Below are positions 18,065-27,976 of a DNA stretch of 64,000 bases, one piece after another. The first letter of the stretch is position 1, and each line of letters starts with the position of its first letter. This stretch comes from Halopenitus persicus. Lineage in GTDB: Archaea; Halobacteriota; Halobacteria; Halobacteriales; Haloferacaceae. Location: the NCBI RefSeq assembly GCF_900107205.1, contig NZ_FNPC01000004.1:248001-312000 (forward strand), written 5' to 3'. The position numbers were made by a program, and so were the translations under genes. The notes under the pieces are model-generated. The model made no database searches. It saw only the letters and a list, made by a program, of their open reading frames with translations, and was not told the DNA's origin.

Positions 18065-21000
18065 ATGACGAGGCAGACCTTCGCAACTCGATCGGCGGTT
18101 CGAACCGTTTTGCTCATCGCGATCGTCGTTACGGCAGGCGTTGTTCCGGGTGGGTTCGCTGGTAAATCGACGGCGATCGATTCCAATAATAGTTCGATTA
18201 CTGCGTATAGTGATATTATAAACAAAAATTCTCAGCACGAAATTATCACCGACTTTAATTCATCCTCTAAAACATCTAACTTAAGCGATGTAGTATTAGA
18301 TTATAATGAGTCAGTATTTGATGATAATCTATCATCTTCAGATATTACTGTCTATTATGAAGGTACAATGACTGAGCACGATATCTATACTGAAGTTATA
18401 TATTCAACTAGTCAAGATTTTGATACTATTGCGACAGACGGCAGCCGTCTCTTACTGAATTTTAGTCAACCACTTGAGATTCGTGATGACGGTTTATTAA
18501 TCGTATATCTCAATGACGGTGGTGATCATACTAGTCAGCAGAAATCCGGCAGTAGACTAACGAACCCACGTACACCCGGACAATATGGTGTTGATGTTCT
18601 TTTACAGACGGGCGCTAACTCACTCACCAGCGATCTCTCCGGACAGGATGAATTTAATCTTGGACTAAATATACGAGATCGAACAGTTACTAATACATCC
18701 ACATCAGATATCGATCTGACAAACAGTACTCAAACGACGGTAATCGCCGAAACCGGAGACTCAACTACTGAGGCAACTCTTGGTATTGATGAGTTCAATA
18801 ATGGAAGTGTTGATCGTACCTATTTAAATACTTCAATTTCTAATAATGTTGCCACATTCACAATTGGAACTAGCAGTGGTGATATCATTCTGGATGAACA
18901 CATTGGGAATTATACTGTAGGTGTCTCTGGCGATTCTGGAATTACTACTGATGATGATATATCAGGAGCAGAATCAACATCAGTTATTGAGGTTGTCGGC
19001 TCTACTCTAGATATTAACATCGCCAATGCAGTGAATATCACCCAAGAATCTGCCACATATAATATTAGCTTAAATAATACCGGCGGATCGACGTACACGG
19101 ACACGGTCGAACTCGTCGTGAACGGAACGGTCTCGGACACGCGCTCGGTGACGGTCGCGCCGGGGGCGACGGAGGCCCTTGAACTGTCCCACGACCTCGA
19201 AAACGCGTCGGCCGGCGAGACGCTCGACGTGGCGGTACGTGGTGACCACGATCGCGTGACCGGGACGACCGAGGTCGTTGACCCGCCCCACTACGCTCTT
19301 GAGTTGAACGAGACGACGTCCAGCCACGAGCGCAACGGCACGCGGTCGCTTTCCATCGGGGGGACGATCACGAACGTCGGCGGCGCGAACGCGACGGAGT
19401 CGGTCTCCGTGACCGCCGATCTCGGGTCGGGAGCGGTGCGTCGGACCGCGACGGTCGACGGCCTCGACGCCGGCGAGTCACGCTCCGTCACGGTCACGTT
19501 CGACGACGACGCGCTCGAGCCGCTTGCGGACGGGACGCACCCGATCGTCGCGACCGAATCGGCCACAGACGGGACCGCGAACGGTACCCTCTCGCTTTCG
19601 ACCGCGGACGCGGAGACGACGACCGACGACGGGACGGCCACGACTGATACGACCGAAACGACCGACGACACGGATGAGATGGACTCCGAGGACTCAACTG
19701 CCGGCGGCGGATCCGGGACAGGAACGTCCGGCGGCGGGGGCGGCGGGGGTGGCGGTGGCGGCAGTGGCGGCTTGGCGGGATCCGTGAACGACGACGCCGA
19801 TGCCGGCGACGGCCGGAACGAGAGCACTACCGCTCCTGAACGCGGGGTCGTCGGCCCGGGCTCGGTCTCGCTGGCCGAGCCGATCGTCGACGCCGCCAGC
19901 GGCGACGTCGTCGAGATCACGGTGACGGCGGATGAACTCGCCGAGGGCGGGGCGCTCGTGATCGGGAACGAAACGACCACGGGATACGAGGCGGCCGTCC
20001 GGATCACCTCCTTCGGCGACGCCGATGCGGCGACCGTCCGGTTCAACACCTACACGGCGGGCACGACCGCCGGCCCGGTGGTCGAGCTCGATCCGGCGTC
20101 CGCCGCCGCGGGGGCGACCATCGAGTTCGATCCCCGAACCGATCAGCGGCGCCGCTCCGACGCGCTGGCCCCGGGCGAGTATCCCGTCACCGTTTCGACC
20201 GCGCAGCACCCCGAGACGGCCGTCGCCGATCCGGCTGACGTCGGGGTGCTCACCCTCGCGCCCGCGGACGCCGGGTCCGCCTCCAGCTGGACCGCCTCGT
20301 CGGGGACGGCCCGGTCGATACTCGCGGCCGACTCGCCGGCGGCGGCGCTCTCGACGGCCCGCGAGGAGGGAGCGGTCGCGCGGAGCGACACGGTCGCGTA
20401 CGGCGACGTCGCCGTCCTCCGGATCGATTCCGCCGGCGTCTCCGGGCTGTTGGCGGTGGCGAGCGACCGCCGCCCCGACGCCGGGGCGACGGAGCGGTTT
20501 CGCGCCCTCACGAGCCCCGACTGGTCGCCGATCGACGGGGCCGATGCGGAGGCGGCGGGAACCGCGTCCGGCGGCGTCCCCGACGAGGACCCGGCGACGA
20601 CCGCCGCGCCGATCGACCTCGATCTGACCGCGACGTCCGTCGGCGCCGGATCGAACCGCTCGCCGCGGACGGTCGATCCCGACGCGAGCGCGATCGAGGT
20701 GGTCCCGGACCACGACCGCGACCGCGTCACGTTGTTCGTCGACACCGCCGACCTCCGGTTCCGTGACGGATCCGCCGTCGACCCCGCGGCCGAACCGGCG
20801 GTCGATCTCGGATTCGCCGTCTCCGACCCGCGTATCCGGCGACAGACCGACGGCGGGATCGAGCCGGTCGGTGTGTCCGTGGATCGTCGCTCCTCGTCCG
20901 GATTCTCGCCGACCCGGGCCGAACTCCAGTCGATCCGAACCGGGCTCGGGACGCCGTCGTCGGCGATGTCGTTCGCGCCGTCGTCGGCCGTCGAGATCAC

Positions 21001-21751
21001 GCCGCTCTCCGGCGGCTCGGAGGCGACGACTGGATTTACGGTGGTCGAGCGCGACGTCCGGTTCGCGGCCGACCCCTACGACGCCCGCGCCGCGCCGGGT
21101 CAATCGTTCGCCGGTACGACCACGCTCGCGCCGGGAACCGAGTTCACGATCCGGGTTCGGCCGATCGACGGGACGGGATCGGCGTTTCGGGGCCGAAACG
21201 AGTCGGTTCGGGTCGCGGCCGACGGCACGTGGGCGGCCACGGTCGACCTCTCCGCGCTGGCCGTCGGGGATCGCTATCGCGTGTCGGTTCACGGTCTCGA
21301 CGGCCTCGAGTCGCGTCCGACCGTCGAGGGGCGGATCCGGGCTGCCGATCCGACCACCGAGGCGGTGACCGGAACCCCGCCGGCCGCGGTCGCCAGCTCG
21401 CCCGCCGCCGAGGAACCGACGACCGGAGCCGGTGGCGGGGATTCGGGGGCCGACGGGGTCGACCGTCCGGCCGACGGATCGGGCGGATCGAGTACCGACG
21501 CGGACGACGCCGTCGATGGATCGGATACCGGCGGTGGCTCGGGCGCCGTCGACGAGGTCCGCAGTCGCGTTGGATCGGTCGTCGGAACGCTCGTCACGGA
21601 GCCGATCGGCGACCTTCTCGCGGCGCTTGAGGCGGTTCGGGATCGGATCGACGTCGGCGCGATCGACCTCGGTGCGATCGACGTCGAAGCGATCGCGTCC
21701 GCGATCAGCCTGGCGCTGTTCGTCTTCGCGACGTATCGCCGCGTTCGGTAG
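18065..21751 (+). CDS. Large secreted surface glycoprotein (CARDB and BGTF-type domains)
   Basis: 1228 residues. ATG at 18065 starts a signal peptide (MTRQTFATRSAVRTVLLIAI, cleaved near residue 35). Residues about 40-335 are AT-rich at DNA level and full of Asn, Ser, Asp and N-x-S/T sequons. Two CARDB-like beta domains follow (about 325-415, 420-510), then a Thr/Asp linker and a run of Gly (about 555-575), then two haloarchaeal BGTF-type surface domains (from GSVSLAEPIVDAASGDVVEI and from FTVVERDVRFAADPYDARAA), and a C-terminal helix IASAISLALFVFATYRRVR. No PGF motif is seen. It is likely cell-envelope anchored. GC content changes sharply near 19075. The next gene encodes archaeosortase A. 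Confidence 0.75.
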   Translation: MTRQTFATRSAVRTVLLIAIVVTAGVVPGGFAGKSTAIDSNNSSITAYSDIINKNSQHEIITDFNSSSKTSNLSDVVLDYNESVFDDNLSSSDITVYYEGTMTEHDIYTEVIYSTSQDFDTIATDGSRLLLNFSQPLEIRDDGLLIVYLNDGGDHTSQQKSGSRLTNPRTPGQYGVDVLLQTGANSLTSDLSGQDEFNLGLNIRDRTVTNTSTSDIDLTNSTQTTVIAETGDSTTEATLGIDEFNNGSVDRTYLNTSISNNVATFTIGTSSGDIILDEHIGNYTVGVSGDSGITTDDDISGAESTSVIEVVGSTLDINIANAVNITQESATYNISLNNTGGSTYTDTVELVVNGTVSDTRSVTVAPGATEALELSHDLENASAGETLDVAVRGDHDRVTGTTEVVDPPHYALELNETTSSHERNGTRSLSIGGTITNVGGANATESVSVTADLGSGAVRRTATVDGLDAGESRSVTVTFDDDALEPLADGTHPIVATESATDGTANGTLSLSTADAETTTDDGTATTDTTETTDDTDEMDSEDSTAGGGSGTGTSGGGGGGGGGGGSGGLAGSVNDDADAGDGRNESTTAPERGVVGPGSVSLAEPIVDAASGDVVEITVTADELAEGGALVIGNETTTGYEAAVRITSFGDADAATVRFNTYTAGTTAGPVVELDPASAAAGATIEFDPRTDQRRRSDALAPGEYPVTVSTAQHPETAVADPADVGVLTLAPADAGSASSWTASSGTARSILAADSPAAALSTAREEGAVARSDTVAYGDVAVLRIDSAGVSGLLAVASDRRPDAGATERFRALTSPDWSPIDGADAEAAGTASGGVPDEDPATTAAPIDLDLTATSVGAGSNRSPRTVDPDASAIEVVPDHDRDRVTLFVDTADLRFRDGSAVDPAAEPAVDLGFAVSDPRIRRQTDGGIEPVGVSVDRRSSSGFSPTRAELQSIRTGLGTPSSAMSFAPSSAVEITPLSGGSEATTGFTVVERDVRFAADPYDARAAPGQSFAGTTTLAPGTEFTIRVRPIDGTGSAFRGRNESVRVAADGTWAATVDLSALAVGDRYRVSVHGLDGLESRPTVEGRIRAADPTTEAVTGTPPAAVASSPAAEEPTTGAGGGDSGADGVDRPADGSGGSSTDADDAVDGSDTGGGSGAVDEVRSRVGSVVGTLVTEPIGDLLAALEAVRDRIDVGAIDLGAIDVEAIASAISLALFVFATYRRVR

Positions 21752-21822
21752 TCGAGTGGGTCGGTAGTCGAGTGGGTCGGTAGTCGAGTGGGTCGGTTGT
21801 CGAGTGGGTCGGTTGTCGACTG
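21749..21822. repeat. 16-bp tandem repeat overlapping a stop codon
   Basis: Four full copies and one partial copy of TAGTCGAGTGGGTCGG; the last two carry TTG in place of TAG. The first TAG is the stop codon of the surface protein gene, so the array begins exactly at its 3' end. Lies between that gene and archaeosortase. Confidence 0.9.
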
Positions 21823-21913
21823 AAACCGATGGCTCCCGTCGCGGGAGCGGTCCGGCCATCGCGACTCGGTTTTTGACGGCACCGTCGCCGTGACCCGATC
21901 CCAACGACAAGGG

Positions 21914-21921
21914 CTTTATTC
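21914..21921 (+). promoter_or_regulatory. TATA-like element of artA
   Basis: CTTTATTC is centred 27 bp before the archaeosortase ATG at 21945, the spacing expected for a leaderless haloarchaeal transcript. Confidence 0.45.
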
Positions 21922-21944
21922 GGCGATCCCGTGGCTCGTGGTGT

Positions 21945-22916
21945 ATGCTCGACGTGCTCGGTCAGTCGGTGCTTGCCGCGCTGCCCGATACGTTCACGTT
22001 CGCGTGGCTCGTCGCGATCCTGTTCGCGATCGGCGCCCTCCTCGACCGCCGCGGCCTCCCCGCCGGCCGGTCGCTTGCGGCGGGTGCGTGGGGGCTGTTC
22101 GGGCTCTTCTGGCTCACGATGGTGCCGTACTTCGCCTTCGAACACCAGAGCTACGTCGAGAGCATCCTCTCGCTGGTCGCCGTCCCCGCGTGTACCTACG
22201 CCGGCTACCTCCTCCACCGCGGCCGGGAGTCCCTGTTCGTCCTGACGCGCGCGGTCGCGGCGATGCTGTTCATCTATCTCCCGTTCGAGACGATCCCCGC
22301 GGTGACCGTCGGCGGGGTCACGCTGCCGGAGCCCAAGCGGGTGCTCATCGAGATCGTCGCCGCCCAGACCGCGACCCTCATCGACCTCCTGGGATACGCG
22401 CCGACGATGATCGAGAGCTCGGCAGGCTACTGGGCCACCTTCCGGTGGATCTACGGTCCCGAGGAGCACGTCATCCTCGTGTCGGTCGTGCTCGCGTGTA
22501 CCGGCATCGGGAGCATGGCGATCTTCGGCGGCCTCATCGCCGCCGTCGACGCCCCACTCTCCCGGAAGCTCCGCGGGCTCGCGGTCTCGATCCCGCTCAT
22601 CTACGTCCTGAACATCGCCCGGACGACGTTCATCACGATCGTCACGGGCAACCAGTATATGCACTGGCAGCCGGAGCTCGTCCTGGCGATGTTCGGCGCG
22701 AGCGACCCCTATCGCGTGTCCTTCTTCGTCTCCGACCGGATCCTCAGCCAGCTGCTCGCCGTCGTCGCCCTCGTCGGGATCACCTACCTCGTGGCCCGAC
22801 AGCTCCCGGAGCTCGTGGTCGTCCTCGAGGACGTCCTCTACGTGCTGACCGGGGAGGAACACGACCTGCTCGAGGCGCTCGACCTCCCGCGGGAGCCGAC
22901 GAACGTCGACCGCTGA
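21945..22916 (+). CDS. artA: Archaeosortase A
   Basis: A 323-residue polytopic protein with about eight helices. The exosortase/archaeosortase catalytic residues are all in place: Cys185 in VVLACTGIGSMA, Arg226 in VLNIARTTFITIV and Arg265 in FFVSDRILSQ. ArtA cuts proteins bearing a C-terminal PGF-CTERM signal and helps attach archaeal lipid to them, at the outer side of the membrane. A likely substrate is in this window, the BtuF-like protein at 43109-44278. It stands downstream of a giant surface protein, which itself shows no PGF motif. Confidence 0.93.
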   Translation: MLDVLGQSVLAALPDTFTFAWLVAILFAIGALLDRRGLPAGRSLAAGAWGLFGLFWLTMVPYFAFEHQSYVESILSLVAVPACTYAGYLLHRGRESLFVLTRAVAAMLFIYLPFETIPAVTVGGVTLPEPKRVLIEIVAAQTATLIDLLGYAPTMIESSAGYWATFRWIYGPEEHVILVSVVLACTGIGSMAIFGGLIAAVDAPLSRKLRGLAVSIPLIYVLNIARTTFITIVTGNQYMHWQPELVLAMFGASDPYRVSFFVSDRILSQLLAVVALVGITYLVARQLPELVVVLEDVLYVLTGEEHDLLEALDLPREPTNVDR

Positions 22917-22973
22917 CCGGGTTCCACACCGTCCCCTGGGGACGCTTTTGTGGTTCCGCCGTGAACCCCACGT

Positions 22974-24320
22974 ATGAACGACACCGAGACGGCGGTCGCC
23001 GTCGTCGGCGCCGGTCCAGCGGGGCTCGTGGCGGCGGCGCGGCTCGGGGAGGCGGGCGCCGACGTGACGGTGCTGGAACGCGAGGACGCGGCCGGCGGGC
23101 GCGTTCGAAGCCGAACCGTCGACGGCTTCACGATCGACCGCGGATTTCAGGTGCTCTTCGACTCGTATCCGGCCGCCCGTGCCGAGCTCGACCTCGAGGC
23201 GCTCGACCTCCGGGCGTTCGCCCCCGGCGCCGTGATCTGTCGGCCGGGATCGCGGTCGACGCTCGCCGATCCGTTCCGCGATCCGGGCGCGGCTCTCGAA
23301 GCGGCGTTCTCGCGGGAGATCACGCTCGGGGACAAGCTCCGAACCCTCCGGCTGAAACGCGAGTTGCTGCACGGATCGGAGTCGAAGGCAGGGACGTTGG
23401 GCGACGTGCGCTCCGGCTCGGCAAATGGAGCCGACGAGTCCATTCGGTCGTTCCTTCGGGACCGGGGCTTCTCGGAGGCGTATCTGGACCGGTTCGTCGC
23501 CCCCTTTTACGGCGGCATCACCCTCGATCGGTCGCTGTCGACGTCCGCGCGCGTCTTCGTCGAGACCTTCCGCGCGATGAGCGACGGCCGGACGGTCGTG
23601 CCGGCCGCGGGAATGGGCGCGATAACCCGCCAGCTCGCCGATCGGGCGCGGGACGCCGGCTGCACGATCCGCCTCGAAACGGCGGTCGAGGGACTGACGG
23701 TCGAGGAGTCGGCGACCGGTGATACGAACGCTCGCGCCGAGGGAGTTCGCCTGCGTCTCGCTGACGGTTCCGAGACGGTCGCCGACGCGGCGGTCGTCGC
23801 GGCGTCGCCGCCGGAGGCCCGCCGGCTCACGGACGTCGAGTCGATCCCGACGGACGGCGTCGGCTGCGTCACGCAGTGGTACACCCTTCCGCCCGGGCGC
23901 TCGCTCGGGATCGGTCCCCGGATCCTGTTGAACGCCGGCGACGAGCGACCGAACACGGTCGCCCCGCTCGGCGCGGTCGCCCCGGAGTACGCCCCCGACG
24001 GCCGGACGCTGTTGGCGGCCACGTTCGTCGACGACGACGCGTTCGACCGTGACGACGCGACGCTCGCCGCCGAGACCGAGCGCGCGCTCGCGTCGTGGTT
24101 TCCGGAGCGCTCGCTCGACGGACTGCGGACCCTCGCGACCGACCGGACCCCGTTCGCGCAGTTCGCGCAGCCGCCCGGATTTCGGGAGACGCTGCCGGAC
24201 CCGACCGCGCCCGCGGGTCCGGTCGTGCTCGCGGGCGAGTACACCCGGTGGTCGTCCATTCAGGGGGCGCTCGCCAGCGGCCGGCGGGCGAGCGAGATCG
24301 TGCTCGAGTCGGTGGCGTGA
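22974..24320 (+). CDS. FAD-dependent amine oxidase/phytoene-desaturase-like protein
   Basis: 448 residues. The FAD fold opens directly (VAVVGAGPAGLVAAARLGEA, about residues 8-27, then an acidic LERED) and closes with the C-terminal FAD motif VVLAGEYTRWSSIQGALASG. Between them are FTIDRGFQVLFDSYP and FVAPFYGGITLDRSLSTSA, typical of the protoporphyrinogen oxidase/phytoene desaturase superfamily. Such enzymes oxidise isoprenoid, amine or porphyrin substrates; neighbours do not identify the substrate. It starts 57 bp after artA and could share its transcript. Confidence 0.8.
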   Translation: MNDTETAVAVVGAGPAGLVAAARLGEAGADVTVLEREDAAGGRVRSRTVDGFTIDRGFQVLFDSYPAARAELDLEALDLRAFAPGAVICRPGSRSTLADPFRDPGAALEAAFSREITLGDKLRTLRLKRELLHGSESKAGTLGDVRSGSANGADESIRSFLRDRGFSEAYLDRFVAPFYGGITLDRSLSTSARVFVETFRAMSDGRTVVPAAGMGAITRQLADRARDAGCTIRLETAVEGLTVEESATGDTNARAEGVRLRLADGSETVADAAVVAASPPEARRLTDVESIPTDGVGCVTQWYTLPPGRSLGIGPRILLNAGDERPNTVAPLGAVAPEYAPDGRTLLAATFVDDDAFDRDDATLAAETERALASWFPERSLDGLRTLATDRTPFAQFAQPPGFRETLPDPTAPAGPVVLAGEYTRWSSIQGALASGRRASEIVLESVA

Positions 24321-24376
24321 GGATACGACCGTCTCGACCGGGGCCGCGCCGTCTTATGGCGGGGATCTCGCGGGCA

Positions 24377-25165
24377 TCAGCGTCGTTTCCGGCTCGCGCG
24401 CCGCTCCCGCCTCGCGCGCCGTGCTCTGGCGGTCGCGGCGGCGCCCCGTGAGCGGTCGGCCGCCGACCGTGGCTCAGGCGGCTCGGCACCCCCGTCCGCT
24501 CGTCGGCAGTACTCCGTCGCCGTGGCGTAGGCTTCCCGAACTCGGCGGAACGCCTCCTCGTCGCCGCCCTGATCCGGATGCACGTCCTTGACGCGCTCGC
24601 GGTAGGCTCGTTTCACCGCGTCCTCGTCGGTCGACCGGGGCAGCTCCAGCTCCGCGAAGGCGGCTGCGACCGGATTCGCACCCGGTTTGTCCGCGGTTCC
24701 GAACGCACCTTCGGTCCCGAACCCGCCGCCGGCTCGGCCGCGGGCCGATTCGCTCGCCGACTCGGTCTCCGGCGTGTCGAAGGGGAGTCGGTCGCCGAGC
24801 CCGCGGCCGGGCAGCTCGTGTTCACAGAGGACGGCGGCGATCCCGGCCCGCTCGAGCCGGAAGAACTGCTGGGCGTCGAACGTGATGGCGACCTCCCGGT
24901 CGGGCAGGTAGAAGTCGACGGGGTCGCCGTCGACGGAATGGTCCTCGCGGAACCGCTCGTCGATCGCCGACAGGTACGACCGGATCTCCGTCCGGCGCCT
25001 GGCGTCGCCGTCGATCGACGCGCCGGCCGCGGCTGCGTCGGCGCCGGCCGGCAGCAGCCGGTCGCCGAAATAAAAGAGGGCGACGACGCCCCCGGTCGCA
25101 AGCGTCCCGACCCCGATCCCGATCAGGAGCCACGCCGGCAGCGGGGGAAGCGTATCGACGACCAC
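24377..25165 (-). CDS. Membrane-anchored J-domain protein
   Basis: 262 residues from GTG at 25165. One membrane helix lies near the N-terminus (about 11-32, AWLLIGIGVGTLATGGVVAL); a middle soluble domain (about 50-130) follows; a J domain occupies about 172-225 with the essential HPD tripeptide in KDVHPDQGGDEEAF. The tail is Arg-rich (ARRARRERRASRKRR), unusual for a halophile. J proteins recruit and stimulate DnaK; this one would do so at the membrane. Confidence 0.8.
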   Translation of the reverse strand: MVVDTLPPLPAWLLIGIGVGTLATGGVVALFYFGDRLLPAGADAAAAGASIDGDARRRTEIRSYLSAIDERFREDHSVDGDPVDFYLPDREVAITFDAQQFFRLERAGIAAVLCEHELPGRGLGDRLPFDTPETESASESARGRAGGGFGTEGAFGTADKPGANPVAAAFAELELPRSTDEDAVKRAYRERVKDVHPDQGGDEEAFRRVREAYATATEYCRRADGGAEPPEPRSAADRSRGAAATARARRARRERRASRKRR

Positions 25166-25260
25166 GAATTGTCACCGTCTAGTGCACGCACGCGTAAGAA
25201 CCGCTCGACGGGGGCTGGCGATGCGTCCGTTGGGGGCCGCCACCCGGGCGGCGAAACCGG

Positions 25261-25518
25261 TTAGATCATGTCCTTCTTCTTGAGCCCGGCGATGATGTCG
25301 TCGACGAACTCCTCGACCGACTCGTACGGGAACTCCTGCTCGCCGCCGAGCTTGGTTGCCAGTTCCATCGCCGTGAAGCGCACGTCGCCGGCCTCGAAGG
25401 TCGTGCCCGGGCCGTCCGGCAGCGCGGGGACGAGATCCATCTGGTTCTCGACGGGGAACTCCGCGCCCTCGAAGGCCTCGGTGAACTGTGCGCGAAGCTC
25501 GGATTCGACGTCAGTCAT
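25261..25518 (-). CDS. MTH865-like small protein
   Basis: 85 residues, ATG at 25518 (MTDVESELRAQFTEAFEGAE). The helical pattern with EFPVENQMDLVPALPDGPG, then FEAGDVRFTAMELATKL and a Lys-rich end GLKKKDMI fits the MTH865-like family of small archaeal EF-hand-like proteins of unknown role. A start 21 bp upstream would add MPPKPPP and is less likely. Confidence 0.75.
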   Translation of the reverse strand: MTDVESELRAQFTEAFEGAEFPVENQMDLVPALPDGPGTTFEAGDVRFTAMELATKLGGEQEFPYESVEEFVDDIIAGLKKKDMI

Positions 25519-25633
25519 AGGGGGAGGTTTCGGAGGCAACCAAAAAGCGTTGTGGAACGTCGACCGCTCGGTCTTCCCGCCGGGGTAAATCGCCGGAGCA
25601 ACCTGCGATCAAACCGCCGGAGTAACCGCCGGA

Positions 25634-27850
25634 TCAAACCGCCGGCACCGGGTCCGTGAGCGTGGAGACGATCCGGACCGACGATCCCTCGAGCGACCCG
25701 GTCCGGTCGCGCACGTTGCGGGCGGTCACCCGGATCCGGTAGTTCCCCTCGGGGTCGAGGTCGGTTCCCGGCGGGACGACGATCGCCTCGTTTTCGGCCG
25801 CATACTCCCGGTCGCCGACGATCTCGAGGCGCTTGCGGACGACCTCGACCCCCTCCTCGTCGACGATCGCGATCGAGATCGTGTCGAGCGCGACCTGCGG
25901 ATCGACGACGGTCAGCGCGCCGATCTCGAACCGGTTGGTTTCGGGACTCATCCGGGGATCCTCGAGGACCGTGATCCGCGGGCCGCGACCCTCGGGAACG
26001 ACGCGTCCCCACGGGACGTAGCGGTAGGCGGCGACGATGAGGCCGAGGGCGGCCAACGACAGGAGCGTCTGCCAGACTATCGTGCTGCCGATGCCCAGCG
26101 CCGAGAGCTCGGAGACGACCGACCAGCCGGTCGCGACCGCGACGCGCTCGGTGGTCTCCGTGGCGGCTCCGTACTCGTCTGCCACGCGCACGTCGACGAC
26201 GTGCTCGCCGGGCTCGAGGGGATGGGTAACCGTCTCGCCGGTCCTCGTGGTCCCGTCGGCGAACGTCCAAGTCACCGTCGCGTCGCCGACCTCGTTCTCG
26301 ACGTCCGCGGTGAGGGTCGCCACCTCGGCCGCCCGGTCGTACTCCGCGGAGACCTCGGCGGTCGGCACGTCGTTGGCGATGACCGTCCGGGTGGTCGAGC
26401 TCTCGCGGCCGAGGGCGTCGCGGACGGTGAGTCCGACATCGTACTGGCCCGGCTCCGCGAAGGTGTACTCGAGCGTTCGGCCGTTCCGGGTGGTCCCGTC
26501 CGGCAGCGTCCACTGGTAGGTGACGTCCGGGTCGACGAAGACCGCGAACGGGGAGAAGCTACGCGTGCGCGCCGACACGACCACGTAGTCCTCGGTCGTC
26601 TCCGTCACGGTGGTGTCGAGCAGCTCCCAGCCGGTCTCGGTCCGGTGGCCGAGGGTCGCGCCCGAGGGGTCGGCGTCGCCGAACCGGTCGCGATCGACGC
26701 GCAGCCGCACCGTGGCCGGCCGGTCCCGGCGGTTCTCGGAGGGCTCGATGTCCACCGCGCGCACGATCCGGTCCTGCTCCGTGACCCCGCTCGTGACGCT
26801 GATCGTCGACCGCTCGCCCGAGAGCCGGGCCGGTTCCCCGACGTTCGTCACGATGGTTCCATCCTCGAGGTCGATCGCGTCGCCTCCGGTGCTGCCACTG
26901 GCATCGTCACTCCCCGCCCCGCCGCTCTCGTCGTCGTCGACCCCGTCGCCGTCCTCGTCCTCCGCCGTCGAGATCACCGCTCGCGGGTCGTCGTCCCTGG
27001 CGGTGGTGTCGATCGCGTCGAGGTCCTCGCTCGAGAGCTCGCGGACCGTGACTCCGGCATCGGCGTCGGACCCCTCGCCGCCGTCGTCCGCGTCGGTCGT
27101 GCCGTCCTCGCCCTCCGGTTCTCCCTCGAACTCGACCTCCACGCCGGTCTCGGAGTCGATCACGTCCTCGCCGGGCGCGTCGTCCTCGGGCTGTTCGCCC
27201 TCCTCGTCCGGTTCACCCTGTTCGCCCTCCTCATCGGGCGTCGTCTCGGGAGTCTCCTCGTCCGGCACGCCGACTCCGCCACCGCCGCCACCGCCTCCGC
27301 CGACGCCACCGCCGCCGTCGGACGCGTTCTCGTCGGTGTCGTTGCCGTCGCCGACCTCCTCCTCGAGCTCGTAGCCGGTGTGGATCGTCACGCTCGTGAG
27401 GAGCCGGTCGCCCTCCTCGATCCCCCGGCTGTCAAGGCCGACGTTCACGACCACGCGCTCGCCCGGCGCGAGCGTGACCGCGTTCTCCTCGCCCTCGATC
27501 GGCCGGCCGCCCTCGTCGCTCGCCATCGAGACCCGCTCGCCGCCGTCGTGGGTCACCCACACGAGGACGTCCTGGGTGTCCTGGTTGTGTAGGTAGAAGA
27601 CCCGGTCGACGGTCGTGTACGCCTCCGCGTTCACGCCCGGATCCGTGAGGTCGATCCGGAGCTCGCCGTCGTCGTCGCTCACGACGTAGTTCCCGTTCGT
27701 GCCGTCCGTGGCGCCGAACTCGACGTCCGGCTCGCCGTTAAAAAGGTTCTCGGTCGGTGAGCCCGCCGTCCCCAGCACCGCTCCGGTCGCCACTACCGCG
27801 CCGAGCGCGAACAGAACGACGAGCGCGGCGGTGATGGAACGGAGTTTCAT
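25634..27850 (-). CDS. Secreted DUF1102-like/PKD-domain membrane protein
   Basis: 738 residues. An N-terminal signal segment (MKLRSITAALVVLFALGAVV) precedes a beta domain (about 35-165) whose NGNYVVSDDDGELRIDL and GVNAEAYTTVDRVFYLHNQ match the DUF1102 protein encoded next door. A long acidic Gly/Asp/Glu linker (about 165-310) follows, then a region with VRLRVDRDRFGDADPSGATL resembling PGF-pre-PGF domains, two PKD-like repeats (TYQWTLPDGTTRNGRTLEYT and VTWTFADGTTRTGETVTHPL), one membrane helix (about 580-605) and a soluble beta tail of about 120 residues. Likely displayed on the cell surface and paired with the DUF1102 protein. Confidence 0.75.
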   Translation of the reverse strand: MKLRSITAALVVLFALGAVVATGAVLGTAGSPTENLFNGEPDVEFGATDGTNGNYVVSDDDGELRIDLTDPGVNAEAYTTVDRVFYLHNQDTQDVLVWVTHDGGERVSMASDEGGRPIEGEENAVTLAPGERVVVNVGLDSRGIEEGDRLLTSVTIHTGYELEEEVGDGNDTDENASDGGGGVGGGGGGGGGVGVPDEETPETTPDEEGEQGEPDEEGEQPEDDAPGEDVIDSETGVEVEFEGEPEGEDGTTDADDGGEGSDADAGVTVRELSSEDLDAIDTTARDDDPRAVISTAEDEDGDGVDDDESGGAGSDDASGSTGGDAIDLEDGTIVTNVGEPARLSGERSTISVTSGVTEQDRIVRAVDIEPSENRRDRPATVRLRVDRDRFGDADPSGATLGHRTETGWELLDTTVTETTEDYVVVSARTRSFSPFAVFVDPDVTYQWTLPDGTTRNGRTLEYTFAEPGQYDVGLTVRDALGRESSTTRTVIANDVPTAEVSAEYDRAAEVATLTADVENEVGDATVTWTFADGTTRTGETVTHPLEPGEHVVDVRVADEYGAATETTERVAVATGWSVVSELSALGIGSTIVWQTLLSLAALGLIVAAYRYVPWGRVVPEGRGPRITVLEDPRMSPETNRFEIGALTVVDPQVALDTISIAIVDEEGVEVVRKRLEIVGDREYAAENEAIVVPPGTDLDPEGNYRIRVTARNVRDRTGSLEGSSVRIVSTLTDPVPAV

Positions 27851-27976
27851 TGTGGCGTGGTGGCTGAGGAGATGTTGCGTTCCGTGCTATCGAACGGAGG
27901 CGGGCGTCGAGATCGGTCGTGTGTAGACGACCAAATGATACCGGGAACTTAGGGTTAGTTACTAGCTGGTTCCCGT

